Positions 1-9,761 of a stretch of DNA of 47,900 nucleotides are shown piece after piece. Position numbers and translations under genes: made by a program. Position 1 is the first letter of the stretch; every line of letters begins with the position of its first letter. The notes under the pieces are model-generated. The model did no database searches. It saw only the letters and a program-made list of their open reading frames with translations, and had not been told where the DNA came from. The stretch covers positions 2,563,141 to 2,611,040 of the forward strand of contig JAHNZQ020000181.1 in the NCBI GenBank assembly GCA_019155205.2, given 5' to 3'. The stretch is from Gracilaria vermiculophylla. Taxonomy: Eukaryota > Rhodophyta > Florideophyceae > Gracilariales > Gracilariaceae.

Positions 1-241
1 AACGATAAACCGAACACGATTACACGGCGGAACCAACGTCGAACCACTACCAACACAGTGATCTCAGGGAAAAACGCGAGACCGAAAGAAGAGTACCAAC
101 ACCGACGAACGATACGGTCAACACACCCGACGCAACGGAACGACGGAGAGAACGAAGAAGAAACGCGGGTGAATGGCGGTGAGGGAGAGCGGCGATACAC
201 AAGGGATAGTGGCAGAGATCAGCGGGGCTGGGCCCATAACC
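1..241. other. Unassigned transposon-internal sequence
   Basis: An A- and G-rich stretch lying upstream of the first solo LTR. By position it should belong to the gypsy element whose RT begins just past that LTR (for example the gag or protease part), because removing the LTR joins the two pieces. No domain is readable: the one frame through it is charged and low in complexity and runs straight into the LTR. No gene is claimed. Confidence 0.4.
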
Positions 242-803
242 TATTGAAGGTCAGAGAGGCAAGGGAAGGTTGGAGGGATATTAAGAATGTTCGCCAGCTC
301 TGGCTTGGATTTACTTGGAGGTGCCTCGACCATGACTTATATAGTGGTTCAGTCGCACCGACTAGGTCGCATCAGAAATTACACTACAACGGCGAGACAC
401 TCAATACTAACAATCATATTGTAACATGACATAAATGTACTAACCACAATTCAATAATGCTTACAACAGCAAGGCACAACAAGGCATGACAGTTCCGTAC
501 ACTCACGAGACCATGACAGTGCACAAATTCACTCAACAACCTTACACTCTCTGTATTCCGCCACCACTCGTGCCCATACAGCAATGTGTGTGTATAGTTA
601 CCATGACGAGGCACATTACACCAGACCATTTCTGGTAAAAATTGAGCTGAGTATGCAATGTGTACACCTGGAACCGATATGGTAGTGAACAACGTGCTCA
701 GCAGCACACCTGCACACGTGTACCAGACAGAGTCAACATTCAACGCAGCCCATGGTCCCCGAAACATTTGGTTTAAGTGACAACACAGGCACTTCATCCA
801 ACA
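242..803 (-). mobile_element. Solo LTR, family S, minus orientation
   Basis: Reverse complement of the LTR at 2263-2825. Read on the minus strand it starts TGTTGGAT and ends TTCAATA; the two copies align over their whole length (562 and 563 bp). The flanking 5-mers (237-241 and 804-808) share only ACC, so the target duplication is decayed or absent. It sits just upstream of the reverse transcriptase of the left gypsy element. Together with 2263-2825 it forms a large inverted repeat around the RT/RNase H region, which explains the similar antisense and sense reading frames seen there. Confidence 0.8.
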
Positions 804-1640
804 AGACCGGACCTCATGCGCGTGATTGCAAACGTGATGAGATCCACCGGATGCTGGAAAAGAGCTTTATCGAGTCCTTCAATTCCGAATGGTCCTCCCC
901 GGCGGTGTTTGCGAAGAAGAAAGATTGCTCTTAGAGATCCTGGATTGACTGCAGACGCCTCAACGAGGTGACGGTATGCGATTCGTATCTGATACCACGT
1001 ATGGATGAATGTATCATCTTCTTAGGTGATGCGTCCGTTTTCTCCACGCTGGATACCAACAGCGGTTACTTGAAAATTGAGATGGATGACTCCAAGAAGG
1101 ATACGACAACTTTTCCCTTGCACTATGGAACTTTCAGATTCCTGAGGATGCCATTTGGATTGATGAATGCACCCGCTACGTTCCAACGAGCGGTGAACAT
1201 AATCTTGTCGAAGATGAAGTGGCAGTACACTCTGGTGTATATTGATGATGTCATCGTATACTCCTGCAACATGGAGGAGCACTTCAGGCATGTGAAGCAC
1301 GTTCTCCGATTCTTGAAGGATGCTCGACTCACATTGAAGTTGGAGAACTGTTTCTTTTTCAAATCCTCGGTAGAATGTCTAGGACACGTTATCCTCCCGG
1401 GTCGCCTACAGGTTTCTACAAAAACTCAGAAAGCCATCAAAGAAGCTCATTCTCCCACAAACCAGACGGAGCTCTGCTCCTTCTTGGGGTCGTGAAACGT
1501 TTTCCCGAGGTTTGTCCCGAACGCCAGCCGTATCGCGGCGCCATTAAACAGCCTCTTGGAGAAGAACAAGCCGACGCAATTGGCTATCTTGAGAGACGAG
1601 GAGTTTGGAGCCTTTAACACCCTAAAGAGGAGACTAATAG
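804..1640 (+). pseudogene. Ty3/gypsy reverse transcriptase, decayed
   Basis: The left gypsy element (R1) resumes after the solo LTR. The frame begins with the usual RT entry, a Met-Leu-Glu-Lys segment followed by SSPAVFAKKKD at about 896-929, then RRLNEV around 950-970 and a long open stretch 968-1495 with the F-G-L-M-N-A-P-A-T-F-Q signature and the catalytic YIDDVIVYS box near 1240-1262. Stop codons at about 932 and 1493 interrupt it; the sequence continues in frame past both into the thumb/connection region. RT copies retroelement RNA into cDNA in a virus-like particle. This copy is dead, but family and orientation are clear. Confidence 0.85.
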
Positions 1641-2262
1641 AACCACCGATCTTGGTACTTCCGAAGCGGCACGACCAAATGGTGCTGGATACTGACTCCT
1701 GTAAATACTAGGTCGGATGTTCCCTCAAACAGCAACAACCTGAAGGTGGACTTCAACCTATCGGGTATTGAAATCGCAGCCTCACGCATTCGGAACGGAA
1801 TTATTCCACCTCGGAGCGCGAATGTCTCGCCATCGTCTGGGCGGTGTTGCTTTTACGCCCATACCTGAAAGGCGCGCGTTTCACCTTGAGGCCTGATCAT
1901 GCGCCACTGAAGTTGATACTGATTTTGACGGATGATTTTGGCCGCTTGGAAATGTGGAGGCTACGCCTCCTGGAGTTCGAGTTTTACATCGTTCACCGTC
2001 CTGGCATAAAACACCAGGCAGCGGACGTGCTCTCGCGAATCTCCACCGTGGGCGAAGACAAAACACCATTGGAGGACACCATCCCGTGTCCGGTCATTCA
2101 GGACGCCAACGGGAAAGAAGGATGTGATGGAGAATTCTTGGAATGCTGTGAACCTGGAGGAAAGTATAGTGGATTCCCTGAGGTGATGGCCCTTGCTGAG
2201 GAGGAGATAGAAGTTCTCCTCATTACCATAGCGGAGTTCTTGAAGAAGCAATCTCTCGCACT
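1641..2262 (+). pseudogene. Ty3/gypsy RNase H and connection, decayed
   Basis: Continues the RT frame. DTDSCKY near 1689-1709 is the RNase H first-aspartate region. STSERECLAIVWAV near 1809-1850 is the typical Glu-containing motif, RPDHAPLK near 1890-1914 corresponds to the third acidic site, and HRPGIKHQAADVLSR (1993-2037) is the classic end of a gypsy RNase H. In-frame stops occur near 1709 and 1770. The frame is cut at 2262 by insertion of a solo LTR. RNase H removes the RNA strand during reverse transcription. Confidence 0.8.
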
Positions 2263-2825
2263 TGTTGGATAAAGTGACTGTGCTGTCACTGACAACTAAA
2301 TGTTCCGGGGACCATTGGCTGTGTTGAATGTTGACTCTGTGTGGGACACGTGTGCAACTGTACTATTCGGCACGTTGTTCACTACCATATGGTTTCCAGG
2401 TGTACACATTGCATACTCAGCTTAGTGTACACCAGATATGGTCTGGTGTAATGCGCCTCGTCATGGTAACTATACACACACATTGCTGTATGGACACGAG
2501 TGGTGGCGGAATACAGAGAGTTTAAGGTGGTTGAGTGAATTTGTGCATTGTCATGGTCTCGTGAGTGTACGGAACTGTCATGCCTTGTTGTGCCTTGCTG
2601 TTGTAAGCATTATTGAATTGTGGCTAGTACATTTATGTCATGTTGCAATATGATTGGTAGTATTGAGGTTCTCGCCTTTGTAGTGTAATTTCTGATGCAA
2701 CCTAGTCGGTGCGACTGAACCACTATATAAGTCGTGGTCGAGGCACCTCCAAGTAAATCCAAGGTAGAGCTGGCGAACTTCCTTTGCATCCCCTCAACTT
2801 TCCTTTGCCCCTCTGACCTCCAATA
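2263..2825 (+). mobile_element. Solo LTR, family S, with GCACT target duplication
   Basis: 563 bp starting TGTTGG and ending CCAATA (near-perfect inverted termini), flanked by the 5-bp direct repeat GCACT at 2258-2262 and 2826-2830. This is the signature of LTR-element insertion followed by LTR-LTR recombination. It splits the pol of the left gypsy element exactly between RNase H and integrase. The same LTR occurs inverted at 242-803. A TATATAAG-like box lies near 2723. Confidence 0.88.
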
Positions 2826-3770
2826 GCACTACTCTCGCCTCGGCGGATACACCGATGGATCGCGTATGTATTTCACCATGCAGAGGGAGTTCTAGTTGCC
2901 GAAAATAGCTTATGACGCTTTCCAAACGGTGGCAGATTGCTATTTCTGCGCCGCCACTAGGGGGAATATAGAGAAACATAGGACGCCGTTCACTCTGTTC
3001 CCACCTTTAGGACCTTTGGAGCTCGTGGCCATGGACATTTTGGGCCCTCTCTTCAAGACGGACCGAGGGTACCGACTTATCCTCGTGATCACTGATAGTT
3101 TCTCGAAGATCACGCGCGCCATTCTCCTCAGGGGAATACGGAGGCTCCGCCGCACCATTGCAACAGTAATTTCCGACGCCTTTCTGAAGGATTGGGTTTA
3201 CCCACATGGGATGCCATTGTATCTCCTGACGGACAATGACTCCCAATTCGCGGCGAAGCTCTTCAGTGCCATCTCCGGAATGCTGGGGATGAAACAGTTG
3301 TTTACAACTGCCTGACACATCCAGACCAACAGAAAAGCGGAGAGGTTCAACATGACCATCGCCTCGAGGCTAAAGCACTACGTCGCGGACCACTAGAAAG
3401 ATTGGGACGCATACATACGCCCGCTCAGCTATGCATACAATCTGCAGAACCGCTCTACGGGCACCGCTCCTTTCAATCTGGTGCTCTTGCGCATCCCGCC
3501 TAGTATAGTCCTTGCGGCACGTGCCACTGCGCATCCGGCGGATGGGCCACAGGTACCAACAGTGGCGCAAGCAAAACGTTCCCTCTTTTAGCGGTATGAG
3601 AACGCATTCTCCTTCGCAAATGAGAGACCCAACGCCTCGCAGAGGAGATATAAACATGATTTGACCAGAAGGTGAAAGAAGGCCCTCACCTGAAGGAAGG
3701 TGACGAGGTTTTCCTCGACAAACCTGGGGAAACATCCGACAAACCACCGAACGTCACGCGCAAGCTAGCA
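2826..3770 (+). pseudogene. Ty3/gypsy integrase, decayed
   Basis: Pol of element R1 after the solo LTR. The C-x2-C half of the zinc finger (DCYFCAA) is near 2935-2955. The core reads AMDILGPLF (first Asp, about 3029-3055), LLTDNDSQFAAK (second Asp, about 3223-3258) and, after a stop at 3313, RKAERFNMTI with the catalytic Glu near 3343. The frame goes on through a Leu-Ser-Tyr-Ala-Tyr-Asn segment typical of gypsy integrases, broken by further stops and shifts. Integrase would insert cDNA into the genome. The copy is not functional as read. Confidence 0.8.
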
Positions 3771-4225
3771 CCTCAGAGCTTTACAAAGTCCTGGCCAACG
3801 ATAGGGACACTTTCGCCATTGAGGTAAGCAGGCTCCGAGATGTCGTCTGCCGTGATAAGATGACGAAAGTCCCGACGCCCAGCCCTTCAGGAATGCCCGC
3901 CACCCCACCTCAGGGACCACACGCGGTACTTCCTCATCCGACCACCTCAGAAGTGACGACGCCGTTTGATCTTGGAAACCTCATTACCCCTCTCGGTGAA
4001 CCACTGCTGCAGGCTCCAGACGCCATCAGGACCCCTGAAAGTGACATCCTCTACGCGGTCGACCATATCGTCTCCCACCGAGAAACCCCCCCACGGATAC
4101 TGTACCGCGACCACTGGTACAGATACACCTCGAAGAATGACACGGACGAAGCACAGGGACACATCCCGGAGAACTTCATTAGAAGATACCACGCCAATTT
4201 GGTGCGGAAAAGCCTCTCCGCATAG
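3771..4225 (+). pseudogene. Integrase C-terminus with chromodomain-like end
   Basis: The last clear frame (3860-4225, 121 aa) is Pro-rich, then carries a block from about residue 70, AVDHIVSHRETPPRILYRDHWYRY followed by PENFIRRYHANLV, which resembles a chromodomain (hydrophobic strand, Trp/Tyr pair, terminal helix), as in chromoviruses. It ends at a TAG at 4223. This is the 3' end of pol of element R1. The next coding sequence (4493-6375) is on the other strand and converges on it. Confidence 0.6.
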
Positions 4226-4492
4226 GCGCTTCCGTTGAGGATAGGAGAGAGGGCCCCCAACCGCAGTTGTTTTCGTTTCCGCGGTCTATTCCTCTCCTGA
4301 AATTCTCTTTTTCGCCTCCAGGGCGACGTTTCTCGCTTTTTGCACGATCCCGCGGCGGCACTTCGTGTCGCTGAGCGTGCGGATACGGCCAATTTGTATT
4401 GCGATTACCGGTACCGGAGCTTCTGCCCCATCTTATGGATCTTTCATTCCGCCGCTACCGGGGACTTACTCCCATCGCCGGGGTTCATCCAC
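4226..4492. other. Spacer between convergent pol and antisense gene
   Basis: 267 bp between the end of pol (+) and the stop codon of the antisense gene (-). GC- and CT-rich, no domain, no repeat seen. It would hold the polyadenylation signals of the two opposing transcripts if both are made. Confidence 0.4.
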
Positions 4493-6375
4493 CTACAGGT
4501 CACCGAATCGCGTCGTATACTCCGTTTCGAGGCGAGCTTTTGCCGTGAGCGCTTGGCTCTCGAAAAACTCCGACAGGCTTTCCTTGATGGCCCCCATCGA
4601 GGCTCGGTCAGCCCGGGCCTGGTGGAGTTCTAAGACCCAGGCACGTGCCTTGCGCAAAGCCTCTTCAGGAGAAGCCAAAGCAGGACGGCCCGTCACCAGG
4701 CACACCCGCACCAACTTCTGGAAGGCAGCATCCAGAGCCCAAGAGGATAACCCGCCTGATGGTGCACCCGAAGCGGCCACCTCCGTTGACGGGACAACAA
4801 CCGCCGCGGAAGGAGCCGCGGACGGCGGGCCATCTGGGACAAGGGCTTTCCAAAGGGACTCTGCAGGCACTGCCGTGGAGCTCGGCAGAGCCAAGGTCGG
4901 AGTCGGAGACACCGGATGTAGCGTTGGTACGGGAACTGGAACGCTTCGCAGGTGAGGCTAAAGAACAGGAGCAGGGACGCTCCGCAGTCGGGGATGCACC
5001 ACCGGCGCCAAAGCAACCAGGACAGGAGCAATATCATCCTCTTCCATGGGAGACACGGCGTCTACCACTGCGGGAGGATCCGGCATCGCGGCGGGATGCG
5101 GCGTTATAACCTCAGGAGGCGCACCTATATCCTGGAACGGAGCTGGCAACCGACGGGGTAGACTAGTCGCCAGGATCTCCATCAAGGGGCTGTAGTCGGG
5201 GACTCGGAGCCGTGGCAACTGAGGAACCCGAGAGGGCGCAAGATGAGGGAAGGCCGGGTTTGCTTGCCCGTCATCGTCTCCATTGGGACTCCTCATGATG
5301 GGGTTGAACTTATTTTCGCCGTATTCATACCAGAAAAGCCCGGCGTATTGTTCCACGCAACCAGCAGGTTGTAATCCAGCAGCATCTCCGCCTCGGACTT
5401 GGTCCACGCGGGGCCTTTGATCATGTTCTGAATGCCAAAGGAGCGCAGGACCCGGATAATCGACGCCGACAAGCAAAGCAAACGTCCGGCGGTTGGCTGA
5501 TACGAAGAATCCCAGTAGAGGCGCCCGTCGCGGCACCGAGTGTAGCAAGTGACGCCTTGGTCCGCTGCTCGGAGATACGCCATGAGGGTGCCGACGGCGA
5601 ACTCGATCGAGGCGATCAACATGACGAGATGCCCTAAGGAGTCATGGGGATCTAGAACCTCTGAGGTGTGGTACGCAAAGGTAATGCGTGTCGCCACGCA
5701 TAGGTGCGGGGATACCCAGTGGTTCCTCTAACAGTCGTTCACCTTGAGGTGGTAGTTCGGACGTTGCCTGGAAGGCATGTCGTGGAATTCCGTGTTATAC
5801 CAACCATAGAAGTACCAAAAGACGGTAAGTACTCGGGTCTCATCCGCAAGGTACGTCCCCCAACTATTTCGGCTGAGCCAGTAGAAACGATCGTATGTTG
5901 GATCGAAGGGCAACACCGCGAGGGCCGAGCGTCCATCGGCGATGCTTCCGGGCTGCCCCGCTCGCTGGTGCGAGCTCTCCTTCTGAAGGAGCACCTGGAG
6001 TCGCGCCTGGATCTCGCGCTCTTCCGCACACCTGAGGAAAGGAGCATCGCAGTGTCCCACTGTGGTTGGAGCGTTGTCACCGTGCACCGCAGTGTAGAGC
6101 CTGTGATTGCGATAGGCGTCCACCCGGTTCCGCTTCTGGTCATTCCAAGCGACCTCCGGTACGGCGCGGAATCGCATCGCCTGGAGGTACTGTCCGAAAT
6201 GGTCGATATAGTCCTCCACGGGGCATGGGAGACAGACGCGCCTGTCGTGGAATGGAACGAAGACTCGAGTGGCACGATGGTCGAAGTGCTCCCCTGGGGG
6301 GAATAGTGCACCGGTAGAGGTGTGATACACCTCAGGATTGGATGGAGACGTAGGCGCCGGGGTTGGAGAAGTCAT
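4493..6375 (-). pseudogene. Antisense ORF of LTR element R1, unknown protein, frameshifted
   Basis: Minus-strand gene homologous over its length to 46262-47900. The best start is the ATG at 6375 (MTSPTPAPTS), where both copies begin with the same Met-Ser/Thr-Ser-Pro-Thr-Pro pattern; similarity also continues upstream as probable leader. An N-terminal block contains HFDHRATRVFVPFHDRR and AWNDQKRNRVDAY; a middle block has RLYWDSSYQPTAGRLL and VLRSFGIQ; then comes a Pro/Ser/Ala-rich tail with an acidic SPMEEDD motif and a helical C-terminus (EEALRKARAWVLELHQARAD) ending at 4493. Compared with the right copy there are frame shifts near 5725, 5320 and 4915. It has no recognised domain, no membrane segment and no zinc knuckle. 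It could be a capsid-like or accessory protein; the function is unknown. Confidence 0.75.
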
Positions 6376-6803
6376 GTCGAAGGTGTACGTAGCTTGATGA
6401 ATGGCGACCCAACGTGTCGTAGCACCTGAGGAGAGTGATCTGACGCAACTTTGGGAGCGACCAGAGGTTATACGCCCGACCGGGGAGGGAGCCACGTCGA
6501 GACGCCATCGTGGAATTAGCGGAGAAGACGGACGACCGGAGGCGGGCGAGGTATGGAGAAGCATGCCAGGGAGCAAGTTCATATCCAGTGGTGGCCGACA
6601 GATGCGCAGAAGAAAAGCTTATGAGTTGATGCACCTTCACGGAGACAAAATGAGCGGACGCGATGAATCGGGTGTTGCCCAAAAGAGAATCCTCGAAGGA
6701 ATCGGAGCGTCGAGTGCCTTGAGGTAGTCCACGAACAGTGCGGACTGACCCACGCTCCGGCCGCGGAGGTCGAACGCCTACGCCGGACAGGAGACGCTCG
6801 AGT
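6376..6803. other. Leader of antisense ORF / 3' internal region of element R1
   Basis: Aligns with 45835-46261 in the right copy (opposite orientation). In both copies a minus-like frame can be followed upstream of the proposed start (for example GATTRWVAIHQATYTF against GATTRSVAIHPVAYTF), so either the protein starts earlier or this is a conserved 5' leader. The homology is broken at 6804 by LTR A and resumes at 7668. Confidence 0.55.
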
Positions 6804-7667
6804 TGTGTGGAATCTCTGTAGAGCTATCGCTCCTCTCCGGGATCCGGCTTTGAACTCCCTTTTGGGACTTTTCCGGTGGCCGGCCGCTACCTCCGTCCTG
6901 TACAAGGCCACGTGTGGATTTCGTCCCGTTGTTTGGGTTCGTGTACAAAGGGCGCACTATGCCACCCAAGTGTACCGCATTTGGCGGCTTGTCGATGCGC
7001 CGTGGCAACACGGTGGCGGCCACACACGTGGAAAGCTTCTCCAGCAATGCTAGCAATATCTAGATAATTTACTAATTTTTAGTGTAGCGTTAACCGCTTA
7101 TAACCGGCAGTAGCGACCACTACTGTGCGGCAAATAAACCTCCGACAAGGAGGACTTTGGCTCTAGTGCCGACCGCTCAACGTGCGGCTTCAGACCCACA
7201 TTGGGCTCTTCCGCCGTTTGACAAGGAGTGTTACCCGGCCTCTAACACTGAGTAATACTATCGCCGTGGTTACGTCTTTTTACCTATTTACTTTGTTGTT
7301 TTGCTTGCCTTTTCCCCGTCGCACGGTTATTGTTTTTCGTCCTGCTTGGCAGGTTGTCGCCCATATTTGTGGGATCTTGTTTCTCGTGTCCCGAGTCAGT
7401 GCTCTGCTGCGCGGCTCGTTTTTGTTGTTTTTGCTGTCGACTGTGATACGGATACTACCACTTTACGTGGATTCTCGTGATTTTACCGCCAACATCGTTG
7501 AACCGATTCGCCACAACATCTCCGACTGTAACGTCAGGTAGTGGTCGCCCGGAGTTACGCCCGGCTCGCGCCGACCATTTTCGAGGGCTCTTCCGCCGTG
7601 CTACCCATCACTGGGAGCAGGGTTCGAACACCTTGGGTGTCTTCGCCGCTGTCGCGGTTGCACCACA
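6804..7667 (+). mobile_element. Solo LTR A inside element R1
   Basis: 864 bp from TGTGTGGAATC to TTGCACCACA, absent from the otherwise collinear right copy (45835), so it is an insertion. It is related to 39683-40440 and 43318-44138: all share a GGCCACGTG-like box, an AT-rich TATA-like stretch, a short hairpin, a TTGGCTCT motif and, near the 3' end, a GAACACCTTGG-like motif. The flanking 5-mers are not identical, so the exact ends are uncertain by a few bases. Confidence 0.6.
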
Positions 7668-7952
7668 ATCTCACGCCGCCGACTGGCGTGGCAGCACCGG
7701 CGGGTTATGCCAAGGAGGAGAAGACGAGGCCGGGTTAAGGAGGGCCAGGGCCCGCAAACACCGCGAGGGATTAAACACGAGCCGCCGGTGGTACGCCATG
7801 CAGAAGTATGGAAGTTCGAAGGAACGCCTGAGGGAGAGAATGTGTGACATCGCCGAAGACCGCGCTGGCATCAACACCGATATGTGCCACCCAGGGATCG
7901 AGCTATTGGAAGATGCACCTCGAGGACGTGGTGCAATTGAGAAAAGGGGGTA
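7668..7952 (+). other. 3' internal end of element R1 with polypurine tract
   Basis: Collinear with 45549-45835 of the right copy. It ends with a purine run at 7939-7950 (GAGAAAAGGGGG) placed directly before the LTR start TGTAGTAC; the right copy has an equivalent run at 45549-45561 on its minus strand. A polypurine tract here primes plus-strand DNA synthesis and marks the following LTR as the 3' LTR. This fixes the sense strand of the element as + here, and so the large gene at 4493-6375 as antisense. A short sense frame (PTGVAAP... in one frame) is shared with the right copy but is broken here. Confidence 0.7.
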
Positions 7953-8504
7953 TGTAGTACAGTGGCTCCGAAGGGAAAATGGTGGTGTGGCTTTATGGCG
8001 TCATATTCCTAAGGATGGCTTGTATTTAATAACTGAGCCACGTGGTGCATAATTCTGACGGCGTGCGCTACAGTATCCTTAAGGAACGGTAGAATTTATA
8101 TTTATTTTAGTTATTTTGTGCGCGTAATTACTACGGTAGTGAGACCTGCCGAGGTGGGCTCTCGGCTTGATACTTAATCCGCCGGTCGACCTCCACCTCT
8201 GGGGAAGCAAATCAAGCTCCCTTGAGTCTTCATCTACTTTTCCGGTTGGAGACTTTCATTGATCATCCTAAGGTTTCTAAGGCGCCGATCCCCCGGTCAC
8301 CTCATAGCAGCGCCTGTAGGAGCATTGTTCCCCCAGTGAACCTCGCCCTCCGCTTGGTGTTTGCCGATCCCCTTTGAGAATTCCCCCGGCTCTCGAAAGC
8401 CAATACCAGAGACCACCTTTAGGAACTCGCGCCTTTGGAGTCAACAAAAACTCCTAACGGACGTTGTGCTCTACAACCTCAAAAGTAGAACTGAGAGTAC
8501 TACA
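7953..8504 (+). mobile_element. 3' LTR (family B) of element R1
   Basis: 552 bp with perfect 8-bp inverted ends, TGTAGTAC and GTACTACA. It aligns over its full length with 44995-45548 (minus). It contains CACGTG at 8039-8044, GCTACAGTATCC near 8067 and an AT-rich TATTTATTTTAG core-promoter-like stretch near 8100. It is preceded by a polypurine tract. No matching 5' LTR is in the window, so the element must begin before position 1 or be truncated. Confidence 0.82.
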
Positions 8505-9761
8505 GAGCGCGAGGTGGGCTCAACGCAGAAGGTGGGGAACGGAAACCTGAGAGGTACGCGGTAGTACAACCACTGAGGGTGCGAGATAGTGGGTGCGCAG
8601 AATGCAACTATATTGGCAGTGATAGAGTGCAACGCACGGGCGCTAGTAAAACTGCAGGGTAAAGGACTACCAGTAATGGTCGACTGTAGAACCTAAGGCG
8701 ACGGTAGAGTTGTCGAAGAGGTGCTTGCCTTTACATCTTGTGACGGAAGAGGATCGCACGGTGAGTATACTCACCGTGCAAGGCCCCCGGGCCCCCGCGG
8801 CCGGCCAAGTCACGTGGCAACCGGGAGATGCACTCGAAGTGCACCTCCGGTACCGTACTGTAAAATCCAAAACCAACATAGCCATGAACACTTCCTTTAG
8901 GGAGACCAAACGGCGATTCGCCGTGCGTCCAGTGCACACCAGCCTTGGTACATTGTCGTGGAAATACTACAACACTCACTATACCACTTTCTACCGCTAA
9001 AGAACCTCTGCAGAGGACGATTCGGACGTCTTCGTGAGCTTTTTCCGCTTGCGAGCTATTGCACTTCACGTACCCTTTGACCTCTTCTTTTTGGTTGAGT
9101 CCCTGTAGCGCTTTCTAAATCCGTATCCTTTCTTTTCTTTACCAACAGGGTTCGCGGTGCTCCACTCCCTGTACCACAGCACCATTACGCCATACACTTC
9201 ACTTCAATAGAAGCGACGAGGTAATGACTTCGCATATATGGAGCAACAGCGTTTGCATGTCGCAGATACCAGTCAGAACTGTAGTATAGTGACCGTAAGG
9301 TAATTCTAGTATTTGGCACCAAGGGTGGTGTGTACGGTTCGCATGGAGAACAGCCACGTGGACGACCTAGAGGTAATCTTAATTGCTAGATCAATTTTAG
9401 AATTTACTGTAGAGTGCCGGGGGTGCACCTCAGATGCACCTCCCCCTGGCCACGTGGCTCGTCCGGCCGCGTCGGCCCGGGGGCCTCGCCTAGTGGATAT
9501 ACTCACTGTGCGAACCATCCCCGTCACCAGAGTAAAGGTAAGCACCTCTTGGACAACTCTAACCCCGTTTTGGTTTCTACAGTCGACCATTACGGCTCGT
9601 CCATTACCTTGCGGTTCTACTAGCGCCCGTGCGTTGCATTCTATCACTACCAATATAGGTGCATTCCGCGCGCCCGCTATCTCGCACCCCCAGTGGTTGT
9701 GCTACCGCGTACCTCTCAGGTTTCCTTTTCCCACCTTCTAGGTTGAGCCCACCGCGCGCTC
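8505..9761. mobile_element. Long-terminal-inverted-repeat (foldback/MULE-like) element
   Basis: Left arm 8505 to about 8995 and right arm about 9265 to 9761 are imperfect reverse complements; the outer ends read GAGCGCGAGGTGGGC and, inverted, GAGCGCGCGGTGGGC. The spacer of about 270 bp has no gene. Long arms with no coding capacity suggest a non-autonomous Mutator-like or foldback element; the arms explain the similar frames read from 8667-8939 (-) and 9313-9741 (+). No target duplication is visible, because the left side is cut by the LTR ending at 8504. Confidence 0.7.

Noticed and set aside
7540..7650. tRNA-like look: GGGTTCGAACACC resembles a T-arm/B-box
   Set aside because: No acceptor stem, D-arm or CCA-side pairing can be built, and the motif is an LTR feature shared in diverged form with 39683-40440.
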